Made by a program: the position numbers and the translations under genes. Below the pieces are notes generated by a model. That model was not told the DNA's origin. It ran no database searches and saw nothing but the letters and a program-made list of their open reading frames with translations. From JAAXQD01 sp963790095 (GTDB lineage Bacteria > Desulfobacterota > Desulfobacteria > Desulfobacterales > UBA11574), in the NCBI GenBank assembly GCA_963790095.1, contig CAWBNO010000019.1:218518-282517 (forward strand): a stretch of 64,000 bases of DNA, read 5' to 3'. Of this stretch, positions 25,867-34,671 are shown piece by piece (position 1 is the stretch's first letter; the number at the start of each line of letters is the position of its first letter).

Positions 25867-26262
25867 TTAGCGTTTTGAGAACTGGAACCGGGCCCGTGCA
25901 CCCTTCTGGCCGTATTTCTTTCTCTCCTTTACCCTTGGATCACGTCGAACAAAACCTGCTCTTTTCAACGCCACCCTTAGATCAGGATTGGCCAGTATCA
26001 GCGCCTTGGTGATGCCGTGCCGGATTGCGCCGGCCTGTCCTGAAAAACCACCACCGGCAACTTTGGCTTTTATATCAAATGACCCGAGCATATTGGTCAG
26101 AGCCAATGGCTGCTTGACCGTCGTTTGTACCGACTCGACCTTAAAATAATCATCAATGGGCAGGTCATTCACGGTAATGTCGCCGCCTCCGGGTTTCAAC
26201 CAGGTCCTGGCTACGGCATTTTTCCGTTTGCCAGTTGCATAATAGACGTTTTCCTTCTCCAT
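25867..26262 (-). CDS. rpsI: 30S ribosomal protein S9
   Basis: A 131-residue S9 starting at ATG 26262 (MEKENVYYATGKRKNAVART). The typical C-terminus, RVKERKKYGQKGARARFQFS with terminal KR, reaches the ribosomal P site. GGGFSGQAGAIRHGITKAL is the conserved centre. Downstream of rplM with a short gap, the usual L13-S9 operon. Confidence 0.97.
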   Translation of the reverse strand: MEKENVYYATGKRKNAVARTWLKPGGGDITVNDLPIDDYFKVESVQTTVKQPLALTNMLGSFDIKAKVAGGGFSGQAGAIRHGITKALILANPDLRVALKRAGFVRRDPRVKERKKYGQKGARARFQFSKR

Positions 26263-26300
26263 ACGATTCCCCAATAATTAAAAACACTTATTTTTATAGA

Positions 26301-26735
26301 TTAAATTTCGAAAATTTCAGGCTGCTGGGCCTCATGCGGATGCTCAACGGACGAATATACTTTTAATTTTTTAAACAGTTTTCTTCCCAGTCTATTCTTT
26401 GGCAGCATTCCCTTAACGGCAAAACGAACCAAATCTTCAGGTTTTTTTTCCATCAGTTTCTTGGCCGTAATGGTCTTCAGTCCGCCAATGTAACCGCTGT
26501 GCCGGTAATAGTTTTTTTGATCCCATTTTCTCCCGGTCAGCACCACTTTATCCGCATTAACAACAATCACCCAGTCTCCGGTATCGGCATGTGGGGTAAA
26601 AAGGGGACTGTGCTTTCCCCGCAACCGGGCCGCCACGGAACTGGCAAGTCTTCCTAACACCGCACCTTCGGCATCAACAAGACTCCATTTGCCTGGATTG
26701 TCCTCATTTTTTGCACTATATGTATATTTTTTCAC
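26301..26735 (-). CDS. rplM: 50S ribosomal protein L13
   Basis: A 144-residue L13 with a GTG start at 26735 behind GAAGGAGA. WSLVDAEGAVLGRLASSVA, VVNADKVVLTGRKWDQKNYY and VKGMLPKNRLGRKLFKKLKV are family signatures. First gene of the rplM-rpsI operon, with a clear promoter upstream. Confidence 0.97.
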   Translation of the reverse strand: MKKYTYSAKNEDNPGKWSLVDAEGAVLGRLASSVAARLRGKHSPLFTPHADTGDWVIVVNADKVVLTGRKWDQKNYYRHSGYIGGLKTITAKKLMEKKPEDLVRFAVKGMLPKNRLGRKLFKKLKVYSSVEHPHEAQQPEIFEI

Positions 26736-26766
26736 TGGATACTCTCCTTCATATTAAAACCTTACG

Positions 26767-26795
26767 AATTTAAATAAAATTTGCCCCTGTGTCAA
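26767..26795 (-). promoter_or_regulatory. Sigma70-type promoter for rplM-rpsI
   Basis: On the minus strand TTGACA (26795-26790) and TAAATT (26772-26767) are 17 bases apart, about 30 bases before the GTG start region of rplM. Confidence 0.6.
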
Positions 26796-26821
26796 GGGAA
26801 AAAAACGAACCGCGTCAATAT

Positions 26822-26850
26822 TTGACACGAAACATGATTTCTAATATAAA
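26822..26850 (+). promoter_or_regulatory. Sigma70-type promoter for the CYTH gene
   Basis: TTGACA (26822-26827) and TATAAA (26845-26850) are separated by 17 bases and point toward the CYTH-domain gene. It is back-to-back with the rplM promoter. Confidence 0.65.
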
Positions 26851-26956
26851 TAAACCCGTTATTAAATCCCTTGGCGATGTTATATACCGTCCGCTTTGAG
26901 CGGAACTCGAATATCGCCTAACGTAACATATTGAAATGGTTTGCAGGCAATGTCAA

Positions 26957-27568
26957 ATGGAAAATTTTGAAACCGAGGTGAAATTCTATTTGCCGAAGGT
27001 GAATCCGATACGACGCCGAATTGTTGAACTGGGTGCCGATTTCAAGGGTCGGGTCTTTGAGACCAACCTGCGGTTTGAAGATGCGGATACCCGTCTGTTT
27101 CAAAAAAAATCGCTCCTGAGACTCCGAAAAGATATCAAAACCACCCTGACGTTTAAATCGGAGCCGCCTTTCAAAGACGATGAATTTAAAACATTACGGG
27201 AGTTCGAAGTCGAGGTTTCCGACTTTGCCGTCATGAAACACATTCTGGAATCTTTAGGGTTTCATGAAGAACAGGTTTACGAAAAATGGCGTGAAACCTT
27301 TCTGTTGCGCGATACGCACCTCTGTCTCGACACCATGCCCTTCGGTGATTTTCTCGAAATCGAAGGCCCTAAAAAATCTATCAAAGAACTGGCATCCCAA
27401 ATCGGGCTCAAGTGGCACAAAAGAATACTCCTGAATTATCTTGCCATATTTGATATCATCGGCAAGGAATTGAATCTGGGGTTTTCTGATGTAACATTCG
27501 AAAACTTCAAAAATATTCGATTCGACCTTGCCGAACATCCCGGTCTCCTTGATGTCCATACCCTGTAG
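26957..27568 (+). CDS. CYTH-domain protein (class IV adenylate cyclase CyaB-like)
   Basis: A 203-residue protein if started at ATG 26957 (MENFETEVKFYL); an upstream ATG at 26936 adds seven residues. The ExExK signature (ETEVK) and further alternating charged strands (LLRLRKDIKTTLTFKSE, LREFEVEVSDF, DFLEIEGPKKSI) form the triphosphate tunnel. Members hydrolyse organic triphosphates such as thiamine triphosphate or make cAMP; the sequence does not discriminate. Followed on the same strand by an endonuclease/exonuclease/phosphatase gene 55 bases later. Confidence 0.8.
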   Translation: MENFETEVKFYLPKVNPIRRRIVELGADFKGRVFETNLRFEDADTRLFQKKSLLRLRKDIKTTLTFKSEPPFKDDEFKTLREFEVEVSDFAVMKHILESLGFHEEQVYEKWRETFLLRDTHLCLDTMPFGDFLEIEGPKKSIKELASQIGLKWHKRILLNYLAIFDIIGKELNLGFSDVTFENFKNIRFDLAEHPGLLDVHTL

Positions 27569-27623
27569 ATCATCACCCATCGAACCCATTTCGATCTCGA
27601 ACCATTTAAGCCTGGAGCCTAGC

Positions 27624-28409
27624 ATGCTTTTTGTTTTGACATTAAACCTTCGTTTCGGCCTGGCTGACGACGGCCCTGACAGCTGGCAATACCGGAAGGG
27701 ATGCTTTCCTCTTTTTTTCGAAAAATATCGTGCAGATTTCATGGGGTTCCAGGAAGCAAATGATTTTCAAATCGACTTTATCCATAAAATTCTTGCTGAA
27801 TATCATTATATCGGTCGGCGAAGCCCTTCTCCGGATTTCTGGCAACACAATGTTATCTTTTATAAAAATACCTGGACCTGTATGCATCGTGAACATTTTT
27901 TCTTAAGCCCAACACCAACGGTGCCAAGCCGTTTTCGGAAAAGCCTCTGGCCGAGACAGTGCACCATTGGCATGTTCAAAAATTCTCGCCGCCGACTTAT
28001 TTGTGTCAACACACACTTGGACTTTGACGTTTCGGTCCAGACCCGAAGCGCCAAACTGATTCTCCAGCGACTGTCCCATCTCCCCAGGGACATCCCTGTA
28101 ATTCTCATGGGAGACTTTAACACCCCGCCGTTTAGCCCCTGTTACAATATTTTCACCGGACACGATCAGAAACCCGCCGTCCAAGAATCCTATTTGAAAA
28201 ACGCATTTGAAAAGCCTTTTCCCGGAACCCACCACGGATTCACAGGGGTTTCAAAGGGAGATCATATCGACTGGGTTCTTTATCGGGGCAACATCCTGGT
28301 AAAGGACAGCACGGTGATTCAGGATAGATTTGACGGACGATACATGTCCGATCATTTTCCCCTCTATGCAAGGTTCAAGTGGCAGGTTTTTTCACAAGAT
28401 TTATTTTAG
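27624..28409 (+). CDS. Endonuclease/exonuclease/phosphatase family protein
   Basis: A 261-residue EEP-fold enzyme starting at ATG 27624 (MLFVLTLNLRFG). Catalytic elements are in order: NLRFG (metal-binding Asn), MGFQEAND (Glu), VNTHLDF, the HD-type MGDFNTPPFSP, DHIDWVLY and the final SDHFPLYA with catalytic Asp and His. There is no signal peptide. The substrate could be a nucleic acid, a phospholipid head group or an inositol phosphate. Convergent with ald. Confidence 0.85.
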   Translation: MLFVLTLNLRFGLADDGPDSWQYRKGCFPLFFEKYRADFMGFQEANDFQIDFIHKILAEYHYIGRRSPSPDFWQHNVIFYKNTWTCMHREHFFLSPTPTVPSRFRKSLWPRQCTIGMFKNSRRRLICVNTHLDFDVSVQTRSAKLILQRLSHLPRDIPVILMGDFNTPPFSPCYNIFTGHDQKPAVQESYLKNAFEKPFPGTHHGFTGVSKGDHIDWVLYRGNILVKDSTVIQDRFDGRYMSDHFPLYARFKWQVFSQDLF

Positions 28410-28514
28410 CTTCCCAAGGAGTTACGCCAAGGGCATCAACATTCCCGCCGAAAATCTGATAACACCGTCACCCCAGGATGGGTTTGCGCAAGAGTTTGGA
28501 TGCAAAATACGGGT

Positions 28515-29627
28515 TTAAAACAGGGTGTCCACGGGCACATGTTCAAGGTCGAAGGTATGGGCAACCCCGGGGTAGGTCACCTTGCCGTAGGCCACATTGA
28601 TCCCTGATTTGATTTCCGGATGAACCGTCATGGCGGTTTTCAAACCCTGGTTGGCGATTTGCAATGCATAAAACAAGGTGGCATTGGTCAAGGCAATGGT
28701 CGACGTCCGCGGCAGGGCACCCGGCATATTGCTAACGGCATAATGCACCTTCCCGTCAACCATATATGTCGGCTCTGCATGGCTGGTTTCACGGGATGTT
28801 TCAAAACATCCGCCCTGGTCGATGGAAACATCAACCAGTACAGCACCCGTCTTCATGGTCTCAAGCATCTTGCGGGTGACCAAGGTTGGGGTCTTGCTGC
28901 CGGGAATCAGCACGGCGCCCACCACCACATCCGCACCTTGGATCAACCCACGGATAGTTGCCGGACTCGACATATGGAGGAAGCAGTTGGCCGGCATCAC
29001 GTCGCTCAGATAACGGAGCCGATCCGGATTGATGTCCAGAACATACACCTTGGCTCCGAGCCCACAGGCCATTTTTGCTGCATGGGTTCCGACAACACCC
29101 CCGCCGATGATCACCACTGTGCCCGGATCGACCCCCGGCACGCCCCCCAGCAGAACACCGTGACCCCCCTGGGCCATTTCCAGATATTTGGCCCCTTCTT
29201 GGATGGCCATGGGGCCGGCGACTTCACTCATGGGCTTCAGGAGCGGCAGAGATCCGTCTGCTGTTTGAAGGGTTTCATAGGCGATGCACACCGCGCCGCT
29301 TGCCATCAGGGTCCGGGTGAGGGGCTCGGATGCAGCCAGGTGCAGAAAGGAACAATAGATCTGCCCCTCCCGCAAAAGATCGTATTCGGGGGGCTGGGGT
29401 TCTTTGACCCTTAGAATCATATCCGCCCGGTAAAAAATTTCGGCCGGCGAGTCCACCAGCTCGGCACCGGCTTTCACATAAACGGCGTCTTGGAACCCGC
29501 TGTTGGCACCGGCACCGGTTTCCACCAGAATGGAATGCCCGAAATTTCCCATAACCTCCACGCCCGCAGGAGTCATGGCAACTCGATTTTCTTGAGGTTT
29601 GATTTCCTTCAGAACACCCACAATCAT
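28515..29627 (-). CDS. ald: Alanine dehydrogenase (paralogue 2)
   Basis: A 370-residue NAD-dependent alanine dehydrogenase, which interconverts L-alanine and pyruvate plus ammonium. MIVGVLKEIKPQENRVAMTP is the signature N-terminus, with Lys and His of the pyruvate site in RVKEPQPPEY and CSFLHLAASE. GGGVVGTHAAKMACGLGAKV with Asp at its end (VLDINPD) is the NAD fold. Start with GAAAGGAAG. It has the same length as the gene immediately upstream and is very similar, so it arose by tandem duplication. Confidence 0.93.
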   Translation of the reverse strand: MIVGVLKEIKPQENRVAMTPAGVEVMGNFGHSILVETGAGANSGFQDAVYVKAGAELVDSPAEIFYRADMILRVKEPQPPEYDLLREGQIYCSFLHLAASEPLTRTLMASGAVCIAYETLQTADGSLPLLKPMSEVAGPMAIQEGAKYLEMAQGGHGVLLGGVPGVDPGTVVIIGGGVVGTHAAKMACGLGAKVYVLDINPDRLRYLSDVMPANCFLHMSSPATIRGLIQGADVVVGAVLIPGSKTPTLVTRKMLETMKTGAVLVDVSIDQGGCFETSRETSHAEPTYMVDGKVHYAVSNMPGALPRTSTIALTNATLFYALQIANQGLKTAMTVHPEIKSGINVAYGKVTYPGVAHTFDLEHVPVDTLF

Positions 29628-29715
29628 GCTGTCTTCCTTTCATTATTCAATAAGGGGAATTGGGGAAAAAACACGGGCTCCGGATGAACCTTTACTGTCA
29701 TCCGGGACGGGCGCT

Positions 29716-30828
29716 TTAAATCAACGCATCGATGGGCGTGTATTCCAGGTCGAAAGCATCTGCAACGGCTTTGTAGGTAACTTTTCCTTTGACGACGTTG
29801 GCGCCGAGTTTGATTTCCGGGGTTTCCTGAAAGGCCCGCTTCCAGCCCTTGTTGGCAATCTCCACGGCATAGGGCAGGGTGGCATTGGTCAGTGCCATGG
29901 TGGATGTTTTGGCCACCCCCCCGGGCATGTTGGCCACACAGTAATGGACGATCCCGTCAACGGTAAAGATCGGATCCGAGTGGGTGGTCGGCTTGGATGT
30001 TTCAAAACATCCGCCCTGATCGATAGCCACATCCACCAACACCGCGCCTTTTTTCATGGTTTTGAGCATGTCCCGGGTCACCAGCTTGGGTGCCTTGGCA
30101 CCGGTAACCAGCACCGCTCCCACCACCACATCGGCCTCTCTGACAAGCTTTCGGATGGCCGCCGGGCTGGCCATCAAGGGAAAGCAGTTGGCCGGCATCA
30201 CATCGCTCAGGTATCGTAAACGTTCCAGGTTCAAATCCAGAACGTAAACCTTCGCGCCCAGGCCGCAGGCCATCTTGGCTGCGTTGATCCCGACGATCCC
30301 GCCGCCGATGATGACCACTGTCCCCGGATCAACCCCCGGCACCCCCCCCAGGAGAACGCCGTGGCCGCCCTGGGCCATTTCCAGATATTTGGCCCCCTGC
30401 TGAATGGCCATTCGTCCAGCCACTTCACTCATGGGGGTGAGGAGGGGCAGGGAGCCGTCTGCTTTTTGAATGGTTTCATAAGCAATATTAACGGCGTCGC
30501 TTTTGATCAAAATGTGCGTCAACTCCTCGGCCGCCGCCAGATGCAGATACGTAAAAACAATCTGGTCCTCACGGATGAGATCGTATTCCGGTGGTAGGGG
30601 CTCCTTCACATGCATCACCATGTCCGCACGTTGGAAAATCTCTTTGGGGTTTTCAACGATCTCGGCCCCGGCTTTCTCATAGGCGGCGTCGTGGAAGCCG
30701 CTGCCGCCGCCGGCAGACTTTTCCACCAGAACGGTGTGGCCGTTCTGTTTTATGACTTCCACACCGGCCGGGGTCATGGATACACGATTTTCCTCTGCTT
30801 TGATTTCCTTGAGAATTCCGACAATCAT
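29716..30828 (-). CDS. ald: Alanine dehydrogenase (paralogue 1)
   Basis: A 370-residue paralogue starting at ATG 30828 (MIVGILKEIKAEENRVSMTP) behind GAAGGAGA; the frame extends 12 codons further without support. It has the same motifs as the downstream copy, including HVKEPLPPEY, TYLHLAAAEE and GGGIVGINAAKMACGLGAKV. The two genes sit on the same strand, 88 bases apart, and are probably co-transcribed. Possible roles are alanine catabolism as a carbon and nitrogen source, or redox balancing. Confidence 0.93.
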   Translation of the reverse strand: MIVGILKEIKAEENRVSMTPAGVEVIKQNGHTVLVEKSAGGGSGFHDAAYEKAGAEIVENPKEIFQRADMVMHVKEPLPPEYDLIREDQIVFTYLHLAAAEELTHILIKSDAVNIAYETIQKADGSLPLLTPMSEVAGRMAIQQGAKYLEMAQGGHGVLLGGVPGVDPGTVVIIGGGIVGINAAKMACGLGAKVYVLDLNLERLRYLSDVMPANCFPLMASPAAIRKLVREADVVVGAVLVTGAKAPKLVTRDMLKTMKKGAVLVDVAIDQGGCFETSKPTTHSDPIFTVDGIVHYCVANMPGGVAKTSTMALTNATLPYAVEIANKGWKRAFQETPEIKLGANVVKGKVTYKAVADAFDLEYTPIDALI

Positions 30829-31319
30829 TTTGTTCTCCTTCGGTAAAGAAACATAATAGACCATAGGCTGTCATACAGATGTAAAATTTAGACGCTTGAA
30901 ATCGCCATGCGCGTTGAATCGAGTGCTCCAACGTAACAACGATACCTTAAAAGTCCACCTTATGGCAACATTCAATTTTTCGGTACCTAAATTTTCACAA
31001 AGAATTTCCCACCGGGCATTGCCGGGTATTCCCAAGTAACAGCAATACGAACCTTGCGCTACTTATGTGCTTTTACCCCTTCAGGCGCGGTGTTCCCGGG
31101 GCGGATCTTATATCAGATTTTCTGAACCGTCCCCTTTTCGTCCATTTTTCTGAAATTTATGTTGTAAAGTTTTGCATCAAATTTTAATAAAAAGAATACC
31201 ATAATAAGATCCTGCCCATGGGTTGAGATCGGCTGTTTAGGGGTGGCTTACGCCTGCAGGTTTAGGGGACCATTCGGGAATGTTTTTATTTTCACGTCCA
31301 ACGGTTTAAGGAGGTGGGT
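30829..31319. other. Divergent intergenic region, no gene recognised
   Basis: About 490 bases between the ald genes and the octaheme cytochrome. It should hold both promoters. No convincing ORF, repeat or riboswitch was identified. Confidence 0.4.
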
Positions 31320-32831
31320 ATGATGAAACGACTTTACTTCACGTTAATTGTCGTCCTGTGGGTTTTGCCGCCGGTGGTTTTGGCGGTCCCGGGGGAAGTA
31401 CCCATCAGCGATGCCACCCAGGAATGTATAGATTGCCACAGCGAGTTTCATCCGGGCATCGTAGCGGATTGGAACAACAGCCGACATTCGAAAATGACAC
31501 CCCAAACCGCCTTGAAAGCCGATAAACTGAAACGGAGAATGTCCGGCACTTCCGTGCCCGAAGTCCTTCAAAACCAAGCTGTGGGATGCGCTGAATGCCA
31601 CACCCTCAGGGCCGGCGCCCATTCCGATACATTCGAGCATAACGGGTATGAAGTCCATGTGGTGGTCAGTCCGGATGATTGCGCCACATGTCATGTGACG
31701 GAAAGAACCCAGTACGCCAAAAACCTCATGGCCCATGCCTATAAAAACCTGGCCGAGAACCCCCTCTACCAGGACCTTCAGCGGACCATTCTGGGGGAAA
31801 CCGCCTTAGAAAACGGCAAAATTCGCTTCAGCCCGGCCAATGGCCTCACCCGTGCAGAGGCCTGCTTTTACTGCCATGGCACACGGCTGGAGTTGGCCGG
31901 TTATGAAACCCGGGATACGGATGCCGGAGAACTCGAATTTCCGATCATCAACGGCTGGCCGAATCAGGGTGTTGGCCGCGTGAACCTCGACGGCAGCCGA
32001 GGGGCCTGCACCGCCTGCCATTCCCGGCATCATTTCTCCATAAAGATGGCCCGTAAACCTTATACCTGCAAGGAGTGCCACGCAGGGCCCGATGTTCCGG
32101 CTTTCAAAGTATACGCTGCCAGTAAACACGGCAACATTTTTTCTGCCATGAACAGCACCTGGAACTTTACGGCGGTGCCCTGGACCATCGGCAGGGATTT
32201 TTCCGCGCCGACCTGTGCCGCATGTCATATCAGTCTGTTGGTCAATGCCGGCGGAGACGTGGTCAACTCCCGGTCTCACCAGATGAACGACCGTCTGGGA
32301 TGGCGGATTTTCGGACTTATTTACGCCCATCCGTATCCCAAAGAACCCGACACCACCCAGATTCGTAACCGTGCCGGCCTGTCCCTGCCCACAGACTTTG
32401 ACGGTGGATTTGCCAACGATTACCTCATCGGCCCCGAAGCGCAAAAAATACGCCAACAGACCATGCAGAACACCTGTCTGAACTGCCACAGCACCGACTG
32501 GGTCAAGGGCCACTTTGTGCGGCTGAACAACGCCATCCAGACGTCCAACGCCAAAGTCCTAACGGCCACCGGTCTGGTGAGCAGAGCCTGGGAAAAGGGC
32601 TACGCCCAAGGGCCGGGCCAAAAAGGCAGCCCCTTTGACGAATTCATTGAACGGCGATGGAGCGATGCCTGGCTGTTCCATGCCAACAATGTCCGGTTTG
32701 TGTCGGCCATGGCCGGCGGCGGGGACTACGGCGTTTTCGAAGACGGCCGCTACCCGCTCACCAACACGCTTCTGGAGATGCAGAGCTGGCTGGAAACCCG
32801 GGACATGATGTCATCGACAAAGAAGAAGTGA
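31320..32831 (+). CDS. Octaheme cytochrome c, hydroxylamine-oxidoreductase-like
   Basis: A protein of about 503 residues starting at ATG 31320 or 31323 after TAAGGAGGT. A Sec signal (LYFTLIVVLWVLPPVVLA) precedes eight haem c motifs: CIDCH, CAECH, CATCH, CFYCH, CTACH, CKECH, CAACH and CLNCH at residues 36, 90, 121, 182, 230, 250, 299 and 386. The count, spacing and C-terminal helical region (FIERRWSDAWLFHANNVRF) fit the octaheme HAO/Hao family, periplasmic enzymes that oxidise hydroxylamine or, in non-nitrifiers, reduce nitrite or hydroxylamine. No NrfH or NapC partner gene is adjacent, so its electron route is unknown. It stands alone. Confidence 0.88.
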   Translation: MMKRLYFTLIVVLWVLPPVVLAVPGEVPISDATQECIDCHSEFHPGIVADWNNSRHSKMTPQTALKADKLKRRMSGTSVPEVLQNQAVGCAECHTLRAGAHSDTFEHNGYEVHVVVSPDDCATCHVTERTQYAKNLMAHAYKNLAENPLYQDLQRTILGETALENGKIRFSPANGLTRAEACFYCHGTRLELAGYETRDTDAGELEFPIINGWPNQGVGRVNLDGSRGACTACHSRHHFSIKMARKPYTCKECHAGPDVPAFKVYAASKHGNIFSAMNSTWNFTAVPWTIGRDFSAPTCAACHISLLVNAGGDVVNSRSHQMNDRLGWRIFGLIYAHPYPKEPDTTQIRNRAGLSLPTDFDGGFANDYLIGPEAQKIRQQTMQNTCLNCHSTDWVKGHFVRLNNAIQTSNAKVLTATGLVSRAWEKGYAQGPGQKGSPFDEFIERRWSDAWLFHANNVRFVSAMAGGGDYGVFEDGRYPLTNTLLEMQSWLETRDMMSSTKKK

Positions 32832-33134
32832 CACGCCGGTCTTATGAGAGCTTGACGGGAGCATGGGACAGCTTCATCCCCGATGCCCGCCAAATCAACG
32901 ACGTTTTCCCATGGCCGCGCTACTCCGACAATCGGACAGGAGATATGACCATTTAATAGTGCTAGTGAAAACATCGGGAGAGGGTATCTTCAAGAAAAAA
33001 GGGGTTTTTGAAGGGGCATTTCCTGCTGGTATTTTATTTTACTATCCCATAATTATAGCTGGTCATCAAGGGATGAAGGCTTGGTACCACAGGGATGTTG
33101 AAACTCCGGAAGCCGATTCTTGCCGGTCACGCTA
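32832..33134. other. Intergenic, no gene recognised
   Basis: About 300 bases downstream of the octaheme gene. A read-through frame (RRSYESLTGAWDSFIPDARQ) has no start and looks accidental. No terminator is evident. Confidence 0.35.
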
Positions 33135-33308
33135 TCATGACGGATTCAATTCAAAAGCAATCCATTTGTCTGGGTCGCCTTTTCTTCGGCGAATGACATT
33201 CCCGGTACCAGATTTGGCTTTCGATTTCTCTTTTCTGGCCCGGGATTTCTCGTAGAGCTCAATATTTCTTCGAAGTATATTTTCTAACATCTTTTTTTTC
33301 TTTTCCAC
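33135..33308 (-). CDS. Small basic protein, unknown
   Basis: This 57-residue ORF begins with GTG 33308, five bases after GGAGG, an ideal spacing. It reads MEKKKKMLENILRRNIELYE and ends with DPDKWIAFELNPS. About one third of the residues are Lys or Arg. The first part is probably helical and amphipathic, and the RRR and KEKSKAK stretches would bind nucleic acid or anionic membranes. No family was recognised. The ribosome-binding site is the main evidence that it is expressed. Confidence 0.45.
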   Translation of the reverse strand: MEKKKKMLENILRRNIELYEKSRARKEKSKAKSGTGNVIRRRKGDPDKWIAFELNPS

Positions 33309-33776
33309 ACTTGCCTCCGCAATTCTATTGGACCGGTACGAACATTTTCAAATGAACAACGCTTTGGGTTCAATAATATTTTCAAGTATCACTATTACAC
33401 ATAAGTTATCCGTTTATATTATGGATTCGGCGGTCTTTACCTTCTGATTTTTCTTGATATTGTTTCCGCTTACCCAATGCATTTAACGGTTTTCCGATTA
33501 CCTTGTCACCCCCAAGGAGAATTCTTAACTGAATTCCCACTCCCGCTTTTTTTCACATTTCATCCCCTCGTCACCCATATTTATACCCATGGATTCTTGG
33601 GTCATCCCGGTTGAAAATACGACCTCTGCCCCACGCCCTTCGGGTCCGTATAGTTTAAGATCACCTCCAAAACATTCAATTTTTCGAGCGCCATTTTTTC
33701 AATACAAAAAGCAGGCATGGGAACGATATCGAGCAGCAACCCAAAACGAGAAAAGCATATAAAGGCGAGGCTTCTT
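33309..33776. other. Intergenic, possible relic
   Basis: No intact gene. A minus-strand reading near 33530-33690 contains GGDLKLYGPEGRGAEVVF, vaguely like the C-terminal end of a histidine-kinase ATPase domain, without a start or the rest of the domain. Treated as uncertain. Confidence 0.3.
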
Positions 33777-34208
33777 TCAATTCGATCCGGCTAAAACAAA
33801 TCTTTTATTTATTTTTCGGGATTTCAGTTTTCTATCGAGTCCGTTTCTACGGTCCTTTTCAGACCTTCGTTCTGGAATATGCGTGTCGTAGGAAAATTGA
33901 CGCCGGTCTATCCCTGAGCACTTATCTCTATTTTCCATGTCAAATAACGGTATCACATTCTTCCTCTCCGATAGGTTCTCTTCTAAAGCCAACGTAACTT
34001 TCCGCTGGGAGTCCTTTCGGCATGGGAAACCTTGTTCTATCCGTGTAATGGTCATGGGGGAGATATTGGCCAGTCTTGCCAGCTCTGTTTTGCTGATCAT
34101 CAGGGGTTCTATTTTTCTTAAACTAATTTTGATGAACTCGTAAAAAGTCTGATTTTGCTCACTCCCCAAGCAATTTTGGGATTCATGAATCACCTCTCTA
34201 AATTGCAA
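33777..34208 (-). CDS. HTH (Xre-type) regulator with N-terminus supplied by a family A palindrome
   Basis: This 143-codon ORF has its first roughly 25 codons lying inside the neighbouring palindrome copy; the recognisable protein begins at about FYEFIKISLRKIEP. MISKTELARLANISPMTITR is a typical Xre helix-turn-helix, followed by a recognition-helix tail EQGFPCRKDSQRKVTLALEE. The C-terminal half is rich in RRQFS, ERRSEKDRRN and RKLKSRK, a linker type frequent in Desulfobacterota regulators. It is the right length for the family except for the altered start. If ATG 34100 (MISKTEL) is used, part of helix 1 is lost. DNA-binding function is plausible, targets unknown. Confidence 0.6.
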   Translation of the reverse strand: MQFREVIHESQNCLGSEQNQTFYEFIKISLRKIEPLMISKTELARLANISPMTITRIEQGFPCRKDSQRKVTLALEENLSERKNVIPLFDMENRDKCSGIDRRQFSYDTHIPERRSEKDRRNGLDRKLKSRKINKRFVLAGSN

Positions 34209-34318
34209 GAACTCGGGCTAACGCCCTCAAACAGCTTGCAATTTTTAACGCCAGACTCCTCATGAATCTTTCTCCAAAACTGCTCGATGTCGCTCACAAA
34301 AGACTTTTTACGAACCCT
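34131..34318 (-). repeat. Palindrome family A, full copy (A2)
   Basis: Reverse orientation relative to 24677. It starts GATGAACTCGTAAAAAGTCT and ends AGACTTTTTACGAACCCTTC, with the same nested arms and GGGC-TAAC-GCCC tip as the others. Its left end overlaps the coding start of the HTH gene, showing that the element was inserted at the gene's 5' end. Confidence 0.85.
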
Positions 34319-34671
34319 TCAATTTTGCCCATTGCCGAACCTTTTAAACCGTTTGACGCTATGGGGTTATTCCTTGACCGATATTTTTTAAATTCTCTTC
34401 GGAAAGCAGATGAGAATCTCCCCTTATGGCCATGACCTTGTCTGGAGATGGCGAGATCCTCGTTTTATCTCGAGCTCTGCATGTTCGGACGTTATAAAAG
34501 CAAGGGGAAAATAACATCCCCCCACACCCGAAGAACACAGGTCTGAATTTCTGGGTGGAAGAAAACTTAATGGGTTAATTAAAGCACAGAATGTTACCGA
34601 CAGTTTGGCAACAAAAACTCCATATGTAAACAACAAAAATTTATAAGCAAAATATAAGGTAAAAACTTGTA
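34319..34671. other. Intergenic, no gene recognised
   Basis: About 350 AT-rich bases between the family A copy and the PAS/LuxR relic. No supported ORF was seen. Confidence 0.35.

Noticed and set aside
28620..29414. Long plus-strand open frame (264 codons) across the downstream ald gene
   Set aside because: Antisense to a well-supported alanine dehydrogenase; no domain, no ribosome-binding site.
33530..33690. Possible histidine-kinase tail (GGDLKLYGPEGRGAEVVF) on the minus strand
   Set aside because: Only a short vague similarity, no preceding domain and no start; cannot be distinguished from chance.
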